A stretch of 64,000 nt of DNA from JBBRHQ01 sp963720735 (GTDB lineage Bacteria; Actinomycetota; Thermoleophilia; Solirubrobacterales; 70-9): positions 186,001-250,000 of the forward strand of contig CAVRGL010000010.1 of assembly GCA_963720735.1 (NCBI GenBank), in the 5' to 3' direction. This document shows positions 57,259-64,000 of this stretch, piece by piece. A program made the position numbers and the translations under genes. Positions within the stretch are counted from its first letter, which is position 1; each line of letters begins with the position of its first letter. Below the pieces are notes generated by a model. The model searched no databases and was not told the origin of the DNA. It worked only from the letters and a program-made list of their open reading frames with translations.

Positions 57259-58233
57259 TCAGTCCTGGCGAAGGTCGAGGTTGCGCGAGTGCAGCGTCTC
57301 GATCACTTCCTCGATCGACTTCGAGCCGAAGTTGGGGATCGCGTTCAGCTCCGACTCCGATTTGCGGACCAGGTCCCCGACCGTCTGGACGCCGGCCCGC
57401 TTCAGGCAGTTGTAGGAGCGCACGCCCAGCTCGAGCTCCTCGATCAGGATCTCGTCGAGGCCGTCGCCACCGCTCGGCGCACCGTTCTCGGCGAGCGGGT
57501 CGGCGGTCATTGCCGAGACCGCCTCGCGCGCCGTCAGCTCCTCGACCCGGTCGGCGTCGGTGAAGATCGCCAGGCTCTTGATGAGGATCTCCGAGGCCTC
57601 CCGCAGCGCCGCCGAGGGCTCGATCGAGCCGTCGGTCTCGAGCTCCAGGGTGAGCTTGTCGAAGTCGGTGCGCTGCCCCACCCGGGCGGAGTCCACGGCG
57701 TAGGAGGCGCGGCGGATCGGCGAGAAGATCGAGTCGATCGGGATCACCCCGATCGGCTGCTCCTCGGTCTTGTTCTCCTCCGCGGGGGAGTAGCCGCGGC
57801 CGCGGCCGATGGTCAGGTAGATCTCCAGCTTCGTCTTCTTCTCCAGCGTGGCGATCGGAGCCTCCGGGTTGAGGATCTCGACCCCCGAGGGGAGGTCGAT
57901 GTCCTTCGCCTTGACATCGCCAGGGCCGGTGGCGACCAGCGGCGCCTCGATCTCGTCCGCGTCGGTGTGCATGCGGATGACGATCTCCTTCAGGTTGAGG
58001 ACGATGTCGGTGACATCTTCCTTGACGCCGGGCACGGTGGAGAACTCGTGCGCGACGCCCTCGATGCGGACGCTGGTGATCGCCGCGCCGCCGAGCGAGG
58101 AGAGAAGCACCCGCCGCAAGCTGTTGCCGAAGGTATAGCCGAAACCCTTGTCGAGGGGCTCGACGGTGAAGGTGCCGTGGGTGTCGTCGCCGGACTCGGC
58201 GCTGATTCTTGGGACCTGAAAGTCAGTGGGCAT
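57259..58233 (-). CDS. rpoA: RNA polymerase alpha subunit
   Basis: A 324-residue subunit. The N-terminal domain has TFTVEPLDKGFGYTFGNSLRRVLLSSL (dimer helix) and GAAITSVRIEGVAHEFS; the C-terminal domain, after an acidic linker, has LGVRSYNCLKRAGVQTVGDL and NFGSKSIEEVIETL (UP-element and activator contacts). It sits between rpsD and rplQ as usual. Confidence 0.98.
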   Translation of the reverse strand: MPTDFQVPRISAESGDDTHGTFTVEPLDKGFGYTFGNSLRRVLLSSLGGAAITSVRIEGVAHEFSTVPGVKEDVTDIVLNLKEIVIRMHTDADEIEAPLVATGPGDVKAKDIDLPSGVEILNPEAPIATLEKKTKLEIYLTIGRGRGYSPAEENKTEEQPIGVIPIDSIFSPIRRASYAVDSARVGQRTDFDKLTLELETDGSIEPSAALREASEILIKSLAIFTDADRVEELTAREAVSAMTADPLAENGAPSGGDGLDEILIEELELGVRSYNCLKRAGVQTVGDLVRKSESELNAIPNFGSKSIEEVIETLHSRNLDLRQD

Positions 58234-58271
58234 GGTTTCCTTGGGTATTCGTGTTCAGAAATCGGCCCGGA

Positions 58272-58892
58272 TTACTTGGAGTACAGCTCGACGATGAGCT
58301 GTTCCTGTACCGGGGCGGAGATCTCGGAGCGCTCCGGGAAGCGCAGGATCTTCGCGGTGAGGGCATCGTGATCGGCCTGCAGCCAGGCCGGCACGTTCGA
58401 GACCAGCTCGGTCGCCCGCCGGATCGTCTCGGTGGCGGCCGAGCTCGGCTTGATCGAGATGATGTCCTCGGGGCGCACCTGGTAGGACGGGATGTCCACC
58501 CGGCGGCCGTTGATCAGCCAGTGTCCGTGCCGAATCAGCTGCCGCGCCTGACGCCGCGAAGCGGCGAAGCCGAGCCGGACGAGGACGTTGTCGAAGCGTG
58601 ACTCGAGCAGCCGCAGCAGGTTCTCGCCGGTCACCCCGTCCTGGCGGGAGGCCTTGTCGTAGTACTCGCGGAACTGCTTCTCGAGGATCTGGTAGTAGCG
58701 GCGCGTCTTCTGCTTCTCGCGCAGCTGAAGCCGGTACTCGGACTGGCGCATGCGGCCGCGGCCGTGCTCGCCGGGCGGATATGAGCGGCGCTCGACGCCG
58801 CACTTGTCGGTGAAGCAGCGCTCCCCCTTGAGGAAGAGCTTCTGGCCCTCGCGGCGGCACTGCTTGCACTGCGGCGAGGTGTCGCGAGCCAT
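58272..58892 (-). CDS. rpsD: 30S ribosomal protein S4 (zinc-binding form)
   Basis: A 206-residue protein that starts 30S assembly and binds its own mRNA in many bacteria. Cys9, Cys12, Cys26 and Cys31 (CKQC...RCFTDKC) make the zinc site of the C+ form. The S4 RNA-binding domain is RLDNVLVRLGFAASRRQARQLIRHGHWLING-like (SRFDNVLVRLGFAASRRQAR). It starts one base after the rpsK stop. Confidence 0.97.
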   Translation of the reverse strand: MARDTSPQCKQCRREGQKLFLKGERCFTDKCGVERRSYPPGEHGRGRMRQSEYRLQLREKQKTRRYYQILEKQFREYYDKASRQDGVTGENLLRLLESRFDNVLVRLGFAASRRQARQLIRHGHWLINGRRVDIPSYQVRPEDIISIKPSSAATETIRRATELVSNVPAWLQADHDALTAKILRFPERSEISAPVQEQLIVELYSK

Positions 58893-59291
58893 CTAGACCC
58901 TCCGCCTCTTCTTCGGGCGGCAGCCGTTGTGAGCCTGGGGAGAGACGTCCTTGACGGTGCTCACCTCGAGCCCCGCCGCCTGCAGCGAGCGGATCGCGGT
59001 CTCCCGGCCCGACCCGGCGCCCTTGGCGAACACCTCTACCCTCTCGAGACCGTGCTCCATCCCCTTCTTCGCAGCCGAGTCGGCGGTGACCTGCGCGGCG
59101 AACGGGGTCGACTTGCGCGAGCCCTTGAAGCCGGCGCTGCCCGCCGATTCCCAGGCGATCACGTTGCCCTCGGTATCGGTGAGGGTGACGATCGTGTTGT
59201 TGAAGGAGGTCTTGATGTGCGCCTGCCCGTAGGCGATGTTCTTCTTGACGCGGCGGCGCGCCCGGCCCTTCTGCGGCTTCTTCGCTGCCAT
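58893..59291 (-). CDS. rpsK: 30S ribosomal protein S11
   Basis: A 132-residue platform protein. GQAHIKTSFNNTIVTLTD, AWESAGSAGFKGSRKSTPFAAQ and the C-terminal DVSPQAHNGCRPKKRRRV are highly conserved. It follows rpsM by 5 nt. Confidence 0.98.
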   Translation of the reverse strand: MAAKKPQKGRARRRVKKNIAYGQAHIKTSFNNTIVTLTDTEGNVIAWESAGSAGFKGSRKSTPFAAQVTADSAAKKGMEHGLERVEVFAKGAGSGRETAIRSLQAAGLEVSTVKDVSPQAHNGCRPKKRRRV

Positions 59292-59296
59292 CCCGG

Positions 59297-59680
59297 CTAC
59301 CTCCCGGTCGGCGCCTTGCGCTTGCCGGCGACGCTCATCCGGCGCGGCCCCTTGCGGCCGCGCGCGTTGGTCTTGGTCCGCTGACCCCGCACCGGGAGGC
59401 CGCGCCGGTGGCGCAGGCCGCGGTAGGAGCCGATCTCCATCAGCCGCTTGACGTTCTGGGAGCGCTCGCGGCGCAGGTCGCCTTCGACCTCGCGCGACTC
59501 GACCGCCTCGCGCAGCTTCACGACCTCGTCCTCGGTCAGGTCCTTGACCTGGGTGTCGGGATCGATCTTCGTCTCGGAGAGGATCTCGCCTGCCGTGGAG
59601 CGGCCGATCCCGTAGACGTAGGTGAGCCCGATCTCGACCCGCTTGTTGACCGGGACGTTGACTCCGGCGATCCGCGCCAT
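59297..59680 (-). CDS. rpsM: 30S ribosomal protein S13
   Basis: A 127-residue head protein. MARIAGVNVPVNKRVEIGLT and YVYGIGRSTAGEIL at the start, RGLRHRRGLPVRGQRTKTNA near the end. ATG 59680 overlaps the rpmJ stop by one base (TGATG). Confidence 0.98.
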   Translation of the reverse strand: MARIAGVNVPVNKRVEIGLTYVYGIGRSTAGEILSETKIDPDTQVKDLTEDEVVKLREAVESREVEGDLRRERSQNVKRLMEIGSYRGLRHRRGLPVRGQRTKTNARGRKGPRRMSVAGKRKAPTGR

Positions 59681-59793
59681 CAGCCCTGCCTCTGCTTATG
59701 GCGCGGGTTCTGGCAGATCACCAGGACCGCCCCGCCGCGGCGGATGATCTTGCACTTCTCGCACATCGGTTTTACGGACGCTCGGACTTTCAT
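59680..59793 (-). CDS. rpmJ: 50S ribosomal protein L36 (zinc-binding form)
   Basis: A 37-residue protein, MKVRASVKPMCEKCKIIRR at the start. Cys11, Cys14, Cys27 and His32 form the zinc site of the C+ type. The 139-bp gap upstream to map holds no infA and no other gene. Confidence 0.97.
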   Translation of the reverse strand: MKVRASVKPMCEKCKIIRRGGAVLVICQNPRHKQRQG

Positions 59794-59932
59794 CGCCCTC
59801 AGATTCGTATCGAAATAGGAAGCCCGCCGGCTCCAGGAGTCGAGCCGCAGGCACGTTCAAACCGGCCCTCGGGCCGACCGGGAAGGATAGCAGGGGACCT
59901 CGGGCCGCCCGGGCACGAGCCAGGCAGGGATT

Positions 59933-60688
59933 TCACTCCTCGTGCCAGGGCGTCAGGATGCGCGGCCCCTCCGAGGTCACCGCGACGGTGAACTCGAAGT
60001 GGGCGGCGAGCGAGCCGTCCTGAGAGTAGACCGACCAGCCGTCGTCGTCGATCCGCACCAGCGGGCCGCCGGCGTTGACCATCGGCTCGATCGCGAACAC
60101 CATCCCCTCCTCCAGCTCCGGGCCCCTGCCGGGCTCGCCGAAGTTCGGGATCTGCGGGTCCTCGTGCATGTCGCGGCCGATCCCGTGGCCGACAAGGGTG
60201 CGAATCACCGAGAAGCCGTCGAGCTCGACCCGGCGCTGGATCGCCGCCGAGACGTCGGCGAGGTGGTTCCCGGCGCGCATCTGCTCGGAGCCCTCCAGCA
60301 GCGATGCCTTGGTCGTCTCCAGGAGGCTGCGCGCCTCCGAGGCGATCGAGCCGATCGGTACCGTGATCGCGGCGTCGGCGACCCATCCGTCCTTGACCAC
60401 CCCGACGTCGAGCGAAAGCACGTCGCCGCGCTTCAGCTCGCCCGGGCCCGGGATCCCGTGGACGACCATCGAGTTCGGGGAAGCGCAGATCGACCCCGGG
60501 AAGCCGCGGTAGCCCTTGAAGGCGGGCTCGGCATCCTGGGAGCGGATGAAGCGCTCCGCCGCCTCGTCCAGCTCGAGGGTGCTGACCCCGGGGCGCGCCT
60601 TGGAGGCGAGCATCCGCAGGCAGCGGACGAGGATCTCGCCGGCCACGGCCATCTGCTCGACCTGCTCCGGTGTCTTGCGAATGATCAT
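59933..60688 (-). CDS. map: Methionine aminopeptidase type I
   Basis: About 251 residues from ATG 60688 (MIIRKTPEQVEQM, the family start); GTG 60697 three codons earlier is possible and has a better-placed GAGG. Metal ligands: Asp in VLSLDVGVV near 95, Asp in VADAAITVP, His in TLVGHGIGRDMHEDP near 168, Glu in VFAIEPMVN and Glu in AHFEFTVAV. The substrate His is in SMVVHGIPGPGEL. It removes initiator Met. It follows adk closely. Confidence 0.96.
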   Translation of the reverse strand: MIIRKTPEQVEQMAVAGEILVRCLRMLASKARPGVSTLELDEAAERFIRSQDAEPAFKGYRGFPGSICASPNSMVVHGIPGPGELKRGDVLSLDVGVVKDGWVADAAITVPIGSIASEARSLLETTKASLLEGSEQMRAGNHLADVSAAIQRRVELDGFSVIRTLVGHGIGRDMHEDPQIPNFGEPGRGPELEEGMVFAIEPMVNAGGPLVRIDDDGWSVYSQDGSLAAHFEFTVAVTSEGPRILTPWHEE

Positions 60689-60699
60689 CCGGTACACGC

Positions 60700-61374
60700 T
60701 CAGATGTCCTCTTCGAGCTTCATGGTCGAGAGCAGCGCCCGGATCCGGTCGCTGACCTCCTCCGGCGGGTGGGTGCCGTCGACCCGGCGCAGGAGGCCCT
60801 TGGCGTCGTAGTAGGAGATCAGCGGCTCGGTCTGATCGCGGTAGTTCTCGAGACGCCGCTTGATCACCTCGGGCTTGTCGTCGTCGCGGATCTGCAGCGC
60901 GCTGCCGTCGATGTCGCAGACGCCCTCGCTCTCGGGCGGGTCGAACTCGAGGTGGAAGACGTGGCCGCTCTCGGCGCAGGTGCGCCGGCCGGAGAGGCGT
61001 CGCACCACCTCCTCGTCGGATACCTCGATCAGCAGGGCGGCGCTCAGCTCGCGGCCGAGCCGCTCTATCTCGGCGTCGAGGGCCTCCGCCTGGGCGACGT
61101 TGCGGGGGAAGCCGTCGAGGATGAAGCCGTCGGCGGCCTCTTCGGAGCCGAGCGCCTCGACGATGATCCCGATCACGATCTCGTCCGGGGCGAGGTCGCC
61201 GCGGTCCATGTACTCCTTCGCGGTCCTTCCCAGGTCGGTCTGCTCCTTGACCGCCTCGCGGAGGATGTTGCCGGTGGCGTAATAGGGCAGGCGGAAGTCC
61301 TCCTGGAGGCGCTCCCCCTGGGTGCCCTTGCCCGAGCCGGGAGGACCCAGAAGTACGAGGTTCAGCTCAGACAT
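60700..61374 (-). CDS. adk: Adenylate kinase
   Basis: A 224-residue nucleotide kinase. P-loop LVLLGPPGSGKGTQGERL at 6-23; AMP-binding DGFPRNVAQAEAL near 86. The LID is long (residues about 125-165) with CAESGHVFH and VCDIDG, suggesting a zinc-type or H-bonded LID. It lies between secY and map as in many spc operons. Confidence 0.97.
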   Translation of the reverse strand: MSELNLVLLGPPGSGKGTQGERLQEDFRLPYYATGNILREAVKEQTDLGRTAKEYMDRGDLAPDEIVIGIIVEALGSEEAADGFILDGFPRNVAQAEALDAEIERLGRELSAALLIEVSDEEVVRRLSGRRTCAESGHVFHLEFDPPESEGVCDIDGSALQIRDDDKPEVIKRRLENYRDQTEPLISYYDAKGLLRRVDGTHPPEEVSDRIRALLSTMKLEEDI

Positions 61375-61389
61375 CAGCCGCGGCGCGGC

Positions 61390-62661
61390 CTACTTGAGGA
61401 AGCCTTCGTAGTTGCGCATCATCAGCTGCGCCTCGAGCTGCTTGACCGTGTCCAGGGCGACGCCGATCACGATCAGGATCGATGTCCCGCCGAAGAAGAA
61501 GTTGGCGGATGTCTGGCTGATCAGGATCGTCGGTAGGGCCGCCACAGCGCCCAGGTAGAGGGCCCCGGGGAAGGTCAGCCGGGAAAGGATGCGGTCGAGA
61601 TACTCGGCGGTCGGCCGGCCCGGTCTCACCCCGGGTATGAACCCGCCGTACTTCTTCAGGTTGTCGGCCTGGTCCACTGGGTTGAAGGTGACGGCCGTAT
61701 AGAAGTAGGTGAAGATGATGATGAAGAAGACCTCACCGACCACGTAGGCCCAGCTGTTGGGTGAGAAGAAGGCGGCGAAGTCGAGCGCCGCCGGGGTATT
61801 GAGCAGCTGGCCGATGGTCGGCGGGAAGGCCATGATCGAAGCGGCGAAGATCACCGGGATCACCCCGGCCATGTTGACCCGCAGCGGCAGGTACGTGGAG
61901 CCGCCGGAGGTCATCTTCCGCCCGACCACCCGCTTCGCGTACTGCACGGGGATCCGCCGCTGCCCTTCTTGGACGAAGACGATCGCGACGATCACCGCGA
62001 GCGCGATGAACGGCATCATCACCACGAACACCTGGTCCGGGTTGCTCCACCACTTGGTGATCCCGTCCGGTATGCGCGAGGCGATCGAGGCGAAGATCAT
62101 CAGCGAGATGCCGTTGCCGATGCCCCGCTGGGTGATCAGCTCTCCAAGCCACATCAGCAGCGCCGCCCCGGCCGTCATACAGACGACGATCAGGAAGACG
62201 TTGGTGAAGGTCAGCTCGCCGACCACGCTGGTCCCGGTCTGGTTGCCGAAGGAGCGGAAGAGGAAGACGTAGCCGAGCGACTGGGCGAAGGCGAGGCCGA
62301 CGGTCAGGTACCGGGTGTACTGGGTGATCTTCTGCTGGCCGACCTCGCCCTCCTTCTGCAGCTTCTCCAGCGAGGGGACGACGACGGTCAGCAGCTGGAG
62401 GATGATCGAGGCCGTGATGTAGGGCATGATCCCCAGCGCGAACAGCGAGAGGCGCGAGAGGCTGCCCCCCGAGAAGAGGTTGAGGAAGCCGAGGATGTTC
62501 GAGCCGGCGAAGTTGCTCTGAATGTCCTTGACTGCGTTGACGTCGACACCGGGCGAGGGGATGTAGGCGCCGAGGCGGTAGAGCGCCAGCATCGCCGCCG
62601 TGAAGGCGATCTTCTTGCGGATGTCGGCAACGCTGAAGGCGTTGAGAATGGTTCGAAGCAC
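61390..62661 (-). CDS. secY: Preprotein translocase subunit SecY
   Basis: A 423-residue ten-TM channel. LYRLGAYIPSPGVDVNAV, SLFALGIMPYITASIILQLLTVV (TM2b), GIGNGISLMIFASIASRIP and the cytoplasmic loop PVQYAKRVVGRKMTSGGSTYLPLRVN with the conserved Arg are all present. GTG 62661 overlaps the rplO stop by one base (TAGTG). It carries exported proteins, including those of the copper locus other than Tat substrates. Confidence 0.98.
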   Translation of the reverse strand: MLRTILNAFSVADIRKKIAFTAAMLALYRLGAYIPSPGVDVNAVKDIQSNFAGSNILGFLNLFSGGSLSRLSLFALGIMPYITASIILQLLTVVVPSLEKLQKEGEVGQQKITQYTRYLTVGLAFAQSLGYVFLFRSFGNQTGTSVVGELTFTNVFLIVVCMTAGAALLMWLGELITQRGIGNGISLMIFASIASRIPDGITKWWSNPDQVFVVMMPFIALAVIVAIVFVQEGQRRIPVQYAKRVVGRKMTSGGSTYLPLRVNMAGVIPVIFAASIMAFPPTIGQLLNTPAALDFAAFFSPNSWAYVVGEVFFIIIFTYFYTAVTFNPVDQADNLKKYGGFIPGVRPGRPTAEYLDRILSRLTFPGALYLGAVAALPTILISQTSANFFFGGTSILIVIGVALDTVKQLEAQLMMRNYEGFLK

Positions 62662-63158
62662 TAGGGCTCCAGAGTCTCGCAGGTGCCCCCCGCCGCCTCG
62701 ATCTTCTCGCGGGCGGCGGCGCTGAAGCCGTGGGCACGGACGGTCAGCTTTTTCGAGAGCTCGCCGCGGGCCAGGACCTTGACCGGGTCAGAGCGCTTCG
62801 CAAGACCCTTCTCGTGGAGCGTCTCCGGGGTGACCTCGGCGCCGGCGTCGAAGCGCTGCTCGAGGTCGGCGAGGTTGACCGGCTGGGTGCGGCTTCGGAA
62901 GTTCTCGAAGGGCATCGACTTCCTCATGTGAGGGCCGCGCAGCTTGCGCATCCTCATGTGGATCGGGTTCTGCCCGCCCTCGTAGGCGACCTTGCGCTTC
63001 GAGCCGGAACGCGCCCCCGCGCCCTTGTGACCGCGGCCCGAGGTCTTGCCGGTGCCGGAGCCCTCGCCGCGCCCGATCCGCTTCCGGGGTCGGCGCGATC
63101 CCGGCTTCGGCTTGATGTTGTGAAGCCCGATCTCCTCGGAGCGTGGCGCCGACGCCAT
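62661..63158 (-). CDS. rplO: 50S ribosomal protein L15
   Basis: A 165-residue protein. IGLHNIKPKPGSRRPRKRIG and RGEGSGTGKTSGRGHKGAGA form the standard basic start, ending RAHGFSAAAREKIEAAGGTCETL. ATG 63158 overlaps the rpmD stop by one base. Confidence 0.97.
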   Translation of the reverse strand: MASAPRSEEIGLHNIKPKPGSRRPRKRIGRGEGSGTGKTSGRGHKGAGARSGSKRKVAYEGGQNPIHMRMRKLRGPHMRKSMPFENFRSRTQPVNLADLEQRFDAGAEVTPETLHEKGLAKRSDPVKVLARGELSKKLTVRAHGFSAAAREKIEAAGGTCETLEP

Positions 63159-63340
63159 CAGGAGCCCTTCCCGACCACGACCAGGTGCTCGACCACCCGC
63201 AGCTGGCCGCGCAGCTGGGGCGTGTCGGGACGCTCGACCCTGGAGCCGGGCTTCCGGAGCCCCAGCGCCCGCAGGGTCGCGCGCTGGTTCGGCTTGGTGC
63301 CTGCGGTGGAGCGGACCTGGGTGATCGCCACGGTGCTCAC
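63158..63340 (-). CDS. rpmD: 50S ribosomal protein L30
   Basis: A 60-residue protein: VAITQVRSTAGTKPNQRATL and LGLRKPGSRVERPDTPQLRG. GTG start overlaps the rpsE stop by 4 nt (GTGA). Confidence 0.95.
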   Translation of the reverse strand: MSTVAITQVRSTAGTKPNQRATLRALGLRKPGSRVERPDTPQLRGQLRVVEHLVVVGKGS

Positions 63341-63993
63341 GAGCCCTCACCCTCAGGCTCTGGTGGCGTCTCCTCGGTGGCGGTCTCGGCGGCTACGGCG
63401 ACGGGCTCAGGGACCTCAGCCTGCTCGGCGGGCCCGGCGGTCTCGCCGCTTTCCTGATCCTCTGCCGTGCGCCTGCTGCGCTCCGCCTTCTGAGCATCGA
63501 TGCCGAGCACCTGCCCGACGGTCAGCCCACGAAGCTCGGCCACCTCCTCGGGGCGCCGCAGCCGGATCAGGCCGTCCATCGTCGCCTTGACGAGATTGAT
63601 CGGGTTCTGGGTGCCGATGCTCTTGGTGAGCACGTCGCGGACCCCGCCCAGCTCGAGCACCGCCCGCACGCCGCCGCCGGCAATCACCCCCGTACCGGGG
63701 CTGGCCGGGCGCAGGACGACGTGCCCGGCGCCGAAGCGGCCGATGATCTTGTGGGTGATCGTCTGCCCGTACTTGGGAACCCGGATCAGGTTCTTGCGGG
63801 CGTCCTCGACCGCCTTCTGGATCGCCAGCGGCACCTCGCGGGCCTTGCCGTAGCCGATCCCGACCACGGACTCCTCGTCGCCGACCGCGACCAGCGCCGT
63901 GAACGAGAAGCGCCGGCCGCCCTTGACCACCTTGGCGACGCGGTTGATCTCGATCACCCGCTCGGAGAGGTCGAGGCCCTTGGGGCTGACCAT
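63337..63993 (-). CDS. rpsE: 30S ribosomal protein S5 (5' end may extend beyond the window)
   Basis: At least 218 residues. The double-stranded RNA-binding part is VIEINRVAKVVKGGRRFSFT and GYGKAREVPLAIQKAVEDAR; the C-terminal domain has VVLRPASPGTGVIAGGGVRA. After about 172 the protein carries a 45-residue acidic, Pro- and Glu-rich tail not present in E. coli S5. The frame is open to the window edge, 7 nt upstream of ATG 63993, so an earlier start cannot be excluded. Confidence 0.95.
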   Translation of the reverse strand: MVSPKGLDLSERVIEINRVAKVVKGGRRFSFTALVAVGDEESVVGIGYGKAREVPLAIQKAVEDARKNLIRVPKYGQTITHKIIGRFGAGHVVLRPASPGTGVIAGGGVRAVLELGGVRDVLTKSIGTQNPINLVKATMDGLIRLRRPEEVAELRGLTVGQVLGIDAQKAERSRRTAEDQESGETAGPAEQAEVPEPVAVAAETATEETPPEPEGEGS

Positions 63994-64000
63994 CTCGATC

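Noticed and set aside
59863..59876. CGGCCC/GGGCCG inverted repeat upstream of rpmJ
   Set aside because: The arms are only 2 nt apart and GC-rich sequence yields such repeats by chance.

Overview
The window is very GC-rich and almost wholly coding. Gene content points to a high-GC actinobacterium, most likely Thermoleophilia/Solirubrobacterales (inference): a 70-residue free-standing biotinyl protein of the mycobacterial TB7.3 type, C+ (zinc-binding) S4 and L36, an SCP2-like protein, a rubredoxin, a patatin and a SnoaL-family remnant. Many genes have a TANNNT -10 element 6-8 nt before the start codon, so leaderless transcription appears common; this is used below to choose several starts.

Layout. 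0-5.3 kb: end of an SDR gene, a second SDR with altered catalytic residues, an AHL-lactonase-like metallo-hydrolase (frameshifted), plsC, glpK and a GT2. 5.3-9.1 kb: biotinyl carrier, enoyl-CoA hydratase, alkA, then a membrane glycosyltransferase bracketed by a perfect 24-bp direct repeat of the alkA 3' end, then a cupin. 9.1-12.2 kb: CHASE-PAS-GGDEF cyclase and a GH3 enzyme. 12.3-19.1 kb: biotin synthesis (bioB-bioF-bioD; bioA apart, frameshifted), split by a marR-DHA2 efflux pair and a SnoaL gene remnant. 19.1-22.9 kb: rubredoxin, NUDIX, FMN split-barrel protein, SCP2, LemA.

22.9-28.3 kb (minus strand) is the most unusual part: exported proteins with three cupredoxins, a Tat-exported two-domain multicopper oxidase, a right-handed beta-helix protein and a three-repeat Cys-paired protein, tightly packed and carrying many single-base frameshifts. 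SOD and a zinc metallopeptidase (also frameshifted) follow.

30.4-37.2 kb is a FAS-II operon read leftward: fabD-fabH-fabG-acpP-fabF-carboxyltransferase-MaoC dehydratase-fabI, joined by 4-nt overlaps, with a MaoC protein where FabZ would be expected and an apparent CTG start for fabI. Biotin synthesis, the biotinyl protein and the carboxyltransferase plausibly feed malonyl-CoA to this operon. A GAF histidine kinase/NarL regulator pair lies upstream.

39-56.8 kb is housekeeping and accessory: formamidase-like cyclase, small DMT transporter, a Vps62-plus-membrane fusion, SDR, transglutaminase-like protein (possible ATC start), tRNA-Pro(CGG), DsbA-like protein, NIF3, small HTH protein, acyl-CoA ligase, RTX-like protein, patatin, PBP4, a hydrolase-nucleotidyl cyclase fusion, ligA, surE and truA. 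56.9-64 kb is the end of the spc/alpha ribosomal operon (rpsE-rpmD-rplO-secY-adk-map-rpmJ-rpsM-rpsK-rpsD-rpoA-rplQ), without infA in its usual place.

No rRNA, IS element, integrase, CRISPR array or phage gene was seen. Functions are from motif recognition by eye; no database search was run.
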